A stretch of DNA of 64,000 nt, from the NCBI RefSeq assembly GCF_019578655.1, contig NC_063263.1:7574001-7638000 (forward strand), given 5' to 3'. Numbering within the stretch: the first letter of the stretch is position 1; each line of letters starts with the position of its first letter. This document shows positions 61,738-64,000 of the stretch, one piece after another. Both the position numbers and the translations under genes were made by a program. The notes below the pieces were generated by a model, which was given only the letters and a program-made list of their open reading frames with translations, ran no database searches and was not told the DNA's origin. The DNA is from Ricinus communis. Lineage: Eukaryota > Streptophyta > Magnoliopsida > Malpighiales > Euphorbiaceae.

Positions 61738-63150
61738 AGAAAGGGTAAAGGGCTAAAATGCCAATTTACTCCTTAAACTTGGAACCAATAGACAATTAGC
61801 TTATATTTTAATTATTTAGTAAATTTACCAAACAATTTGAAAGATGGTCAATTCAGCTATCAAAGGACTTACTAAATGCAAAAAATTCAATTTGGTCCTT
61901 GAACTACATACTTAATGTCAAATTATATAAAAATAGATTTTTGTTGAATTAAAGAAAAATTATTTGATTTTAATATAATTTGTTGAGTTAAAGTAAAATT
62001 ATTTGGTTTTATTATAATTTACTCACATTATTTAACAAAAATAATTTGATAATATTTTTAATTAAAAAATTTAAATTAAATAATATTATCAAACTCATAT
62101 AAAATATTTATTTTACAAAATTATAATAAAATCTTACATTTCAAAACCATTTAATCTTAATTTCTAATAAAAAATAATGACATAATTCTTTAGTATATGA
62201 ATCGGTCTCGAATTTTCACTTAGTGAGAGCACTGAGATAACGAGTCAATCGTTCAACTGGGTTAGATGTTCAACCATTAGATCATATAAAATATGACTTA
62301 ATATTTATAAAATTATTGTATTTAATAATACCAAAATTTATATAATTCATATAATATTAATTTATCTCTTATAACAAAAATTAAGTTATCATAATTGATA
62401 ATTATTAGTTAAATATATTATAGAAAATATTAAATATTTAAAACTAAAAATAGAATTGCATATCACATGATATTTATGACTTAAATGAAAAAATAATGTA
62501 TTATGAAATATTTTAGCAATGTAAAATTTAGAATATGTTAGTTTAACTGGTTTCAAAGACAAATGGTATTTTAACTCCAACTAACAGTTGGGTCTCTTTA
62601 AATTTTTGTTGGATATATAATAAATATATCGTGGTATTATTTCATGTTTGCTTTATAGAAGCCATAAATTTTATGTGATATGTTATTCTATTTTTTATTA
62701 AAAATATTTTGATAATATTTGTTAGCAATAACTATCAATTGTGATAATTTATAATATTTATAAAATTATATGAAAAATTTTAAAAATTAAAGAAAATATT
62801 TCAAATAAGTTTTGGCAATATATTAAATTAAATCAATAATCTTATATGAGTTTGTAATATTATTTAATTTAAATTTTATAATTAAGAATATAATTTAATT
62901 ATTTTTGTCAAATAATAAGAATGATTATATTAAAATTAAATAATTTTATTCTAGTTCAATATAAAATTATTTTTATATAATTTGACATTTATTATGAAGT
63001 TTTTATACATTACATTTGAGCTCAAAGTTCAATCAAAGGGTATCAAAACTTCAATTCGAATAACAAATGGCAACTTCTTGAAATCAACAAATTTAAGAAT
63101 CAAAAAATAAAATGTAAAAGGCTCAAATATGACTATTGTTTACCCTTTTT
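61738..63150. mobile_element. 1.4-kb element with long, diverged inverted arms
   Basis: The ends read AAGGGTAAAGGGCTAAAATG on the left and, on the right as reverse complement, AAAGGGTAAACAATAG. Arms of roughly 370-400 bp match in inverted order through blocks such as ATGTCAAATTATATAAAAAT, TTTAAATTAAATAATATTA and AAACTCATATAA. Divergence is high, so insertion is old. The core (about 62160-62760) has no transposase or recognisable captured gene. Long TIRs suggest a Mutator-like or Foldback relative; no target duplication was found. Confidence 0.6.
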
Positions 63151-64000
63151 GGTTATGTTTATTTTAGGGTTACAATATTCCCAAGAATATTTTAGATTTA
63201 GATTTTATTGTGAAGAAAATAATGTGTACATAAAAGATAAAGTTTTTGAATGTAATGTTAAAATGGAACATTTCCAATTAAAGACATTTATTTGTTCATA
63301 AAGGGTATTTTCCAATTCACTTGTGTCCAAATTTATTGATACCGCTAATAGTTTTGGAAGTTGAATCTCAAATAAAGTTCGATCGCTGCAAAATCGGTTT
63401 TGTCGGGTAGATGACGAGATATAGAGTTCTCTACTCTTTATCAAATCATCCAAAACTCGTCGAAATTGACTAGAATTAAAAAAATTAAATAATGAGACTA
63501 TTTTTCTCTTTTTAACTTTTCTCTCCAAATTCTATAAAAATTGATATGACTAGTCTTGGATGAAAGATAAGTTAGCAGTGAATAGAATGGTGGTGGAATG
63601 GCAACCAATTAACACTAAATGAATAAATAATAATTATTTAATTAACGATGTTAGTGAATTTAGATGTAAATTATTAATGTTTTAATTCTGAGAGTACTAA
63701 AATGTTACCAAAAAAAACCATACAACTTCTTGCGTTGGAAGGTGAAATCACATTGTTAATTTTTATATTTTCCTTTTTCCCTGATTGGCTAATTTTGCTA
63801 TATGTCAATCTTCATTTATAAAGTAATTAAATTGAAACACAAGTGAAGTTGAATAATTAATGTGAAATAATAATAACTCTAGCCAAAGTAATAACTCTAG
63901 CATCACTGTTTGGCTTGATAGATGGTTGCTTAATATTTCTCTGATTTCTTTTGACTCTAGAAACATTGATTTGATGGATCAATTTAAAAAAGTGGTGGAT
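63151..64000. other. Intergenic region at right edge
   Basis: No gene is supported. The last 120 bases stay open in one plus-strand frame (ITVWLDRWL...), faintly like the end of plant LINE-type reverse transcriptase ORFs, but the piece is too short to call. Confidence 0.4.

Noticed and set aside
63895..64000. Possible LINE reverse-transcriptase C-terminal fragment at the right edge
   Set aside because: About 35 codons with only a vague WLDRWL-type resemblance; truncated by the window.
1..64000. tRNA, rRNA, conserved microRNA and CRISPR signals
   Set aside because: A scan by eye for tRNA box motifs, common plant microRNA mature sequences and regularly spaced repeats found none; a tRNAscan or miRNA search would be needed to exclude weak cases.

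Overview
This is a eudicot nuclear genome window. It is AT-rich, its genes are split by short GT-AG introns, the intergenic DNA is full of poly-A/T and (TA)n tracts, and the predicted proteins resemble Arabidopsis orthologues exon by exon. The protein set suggests a rosid, possibly in or near the Malpighiales, but the species cannot be fixed from the sequence. No bacterial-type operon, CRISPR array, tRNA or rRNA gene was seen.

Layout. Positions 1-8.6 kb are gene-poor and hold microsatellites, a 225-bp tandem duplication and a 111-bp plastid rps7 fragment. An R2R3-MYB of the MYB26 (MS35) type lies at 9158-10786 (+). Convergent to it is the nuclear gene for mitochondrial ribosomal protein bL34 (13742-15981, -), followed by a SurE-like phosphatase gene (17145-21162, -). 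Positions 21.7-30.8 kb are an AT-rich desert, broken by about 1.5 kb of GC-richer DNA that looks like a mitochondrial insertion. Positions 30.8-37.6 kb carry remains of at least two tandem CC-NBS-LRR resistance genes (-), fused and broken.

The most unusual object in the window sits inside the coiled-coil region of the upstream NLR remnant. It is a 781-bp Mutator-like element with 222/223-bp terminal inverted repeats and a perfect 9-bp target duplication. Its core is two joined fragments of a MYC2-type bHLH jasmonate regulator, so it is a Pack-MULE.

The right half holds a glycine/tyrosine-rich hnRNP-like protein with two RRMs (38908-41558, -); an FHA-domain protein (44567-45639, -) divergent from a GLYR2 glyoxylate/succinic semialdehyde reductase (45847-49666, +), with only 207 bp between start codons; a NAP1 histone chaperone with a C-terminal CaaX box (50588-53975, +); and a cell-wall invertase (56354-60267, -) with the conserved 9-bp mini-exon. 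Two foldback elements follow the invertase, and one more lies in its second intron.

The genes do not form a pathway; this is ordinary plant gene neighbourhood. Exon models were built by hand from reading frame, splice consensus and family similarity. All eight models keep an open frame end to end. UTRs are not delimited.
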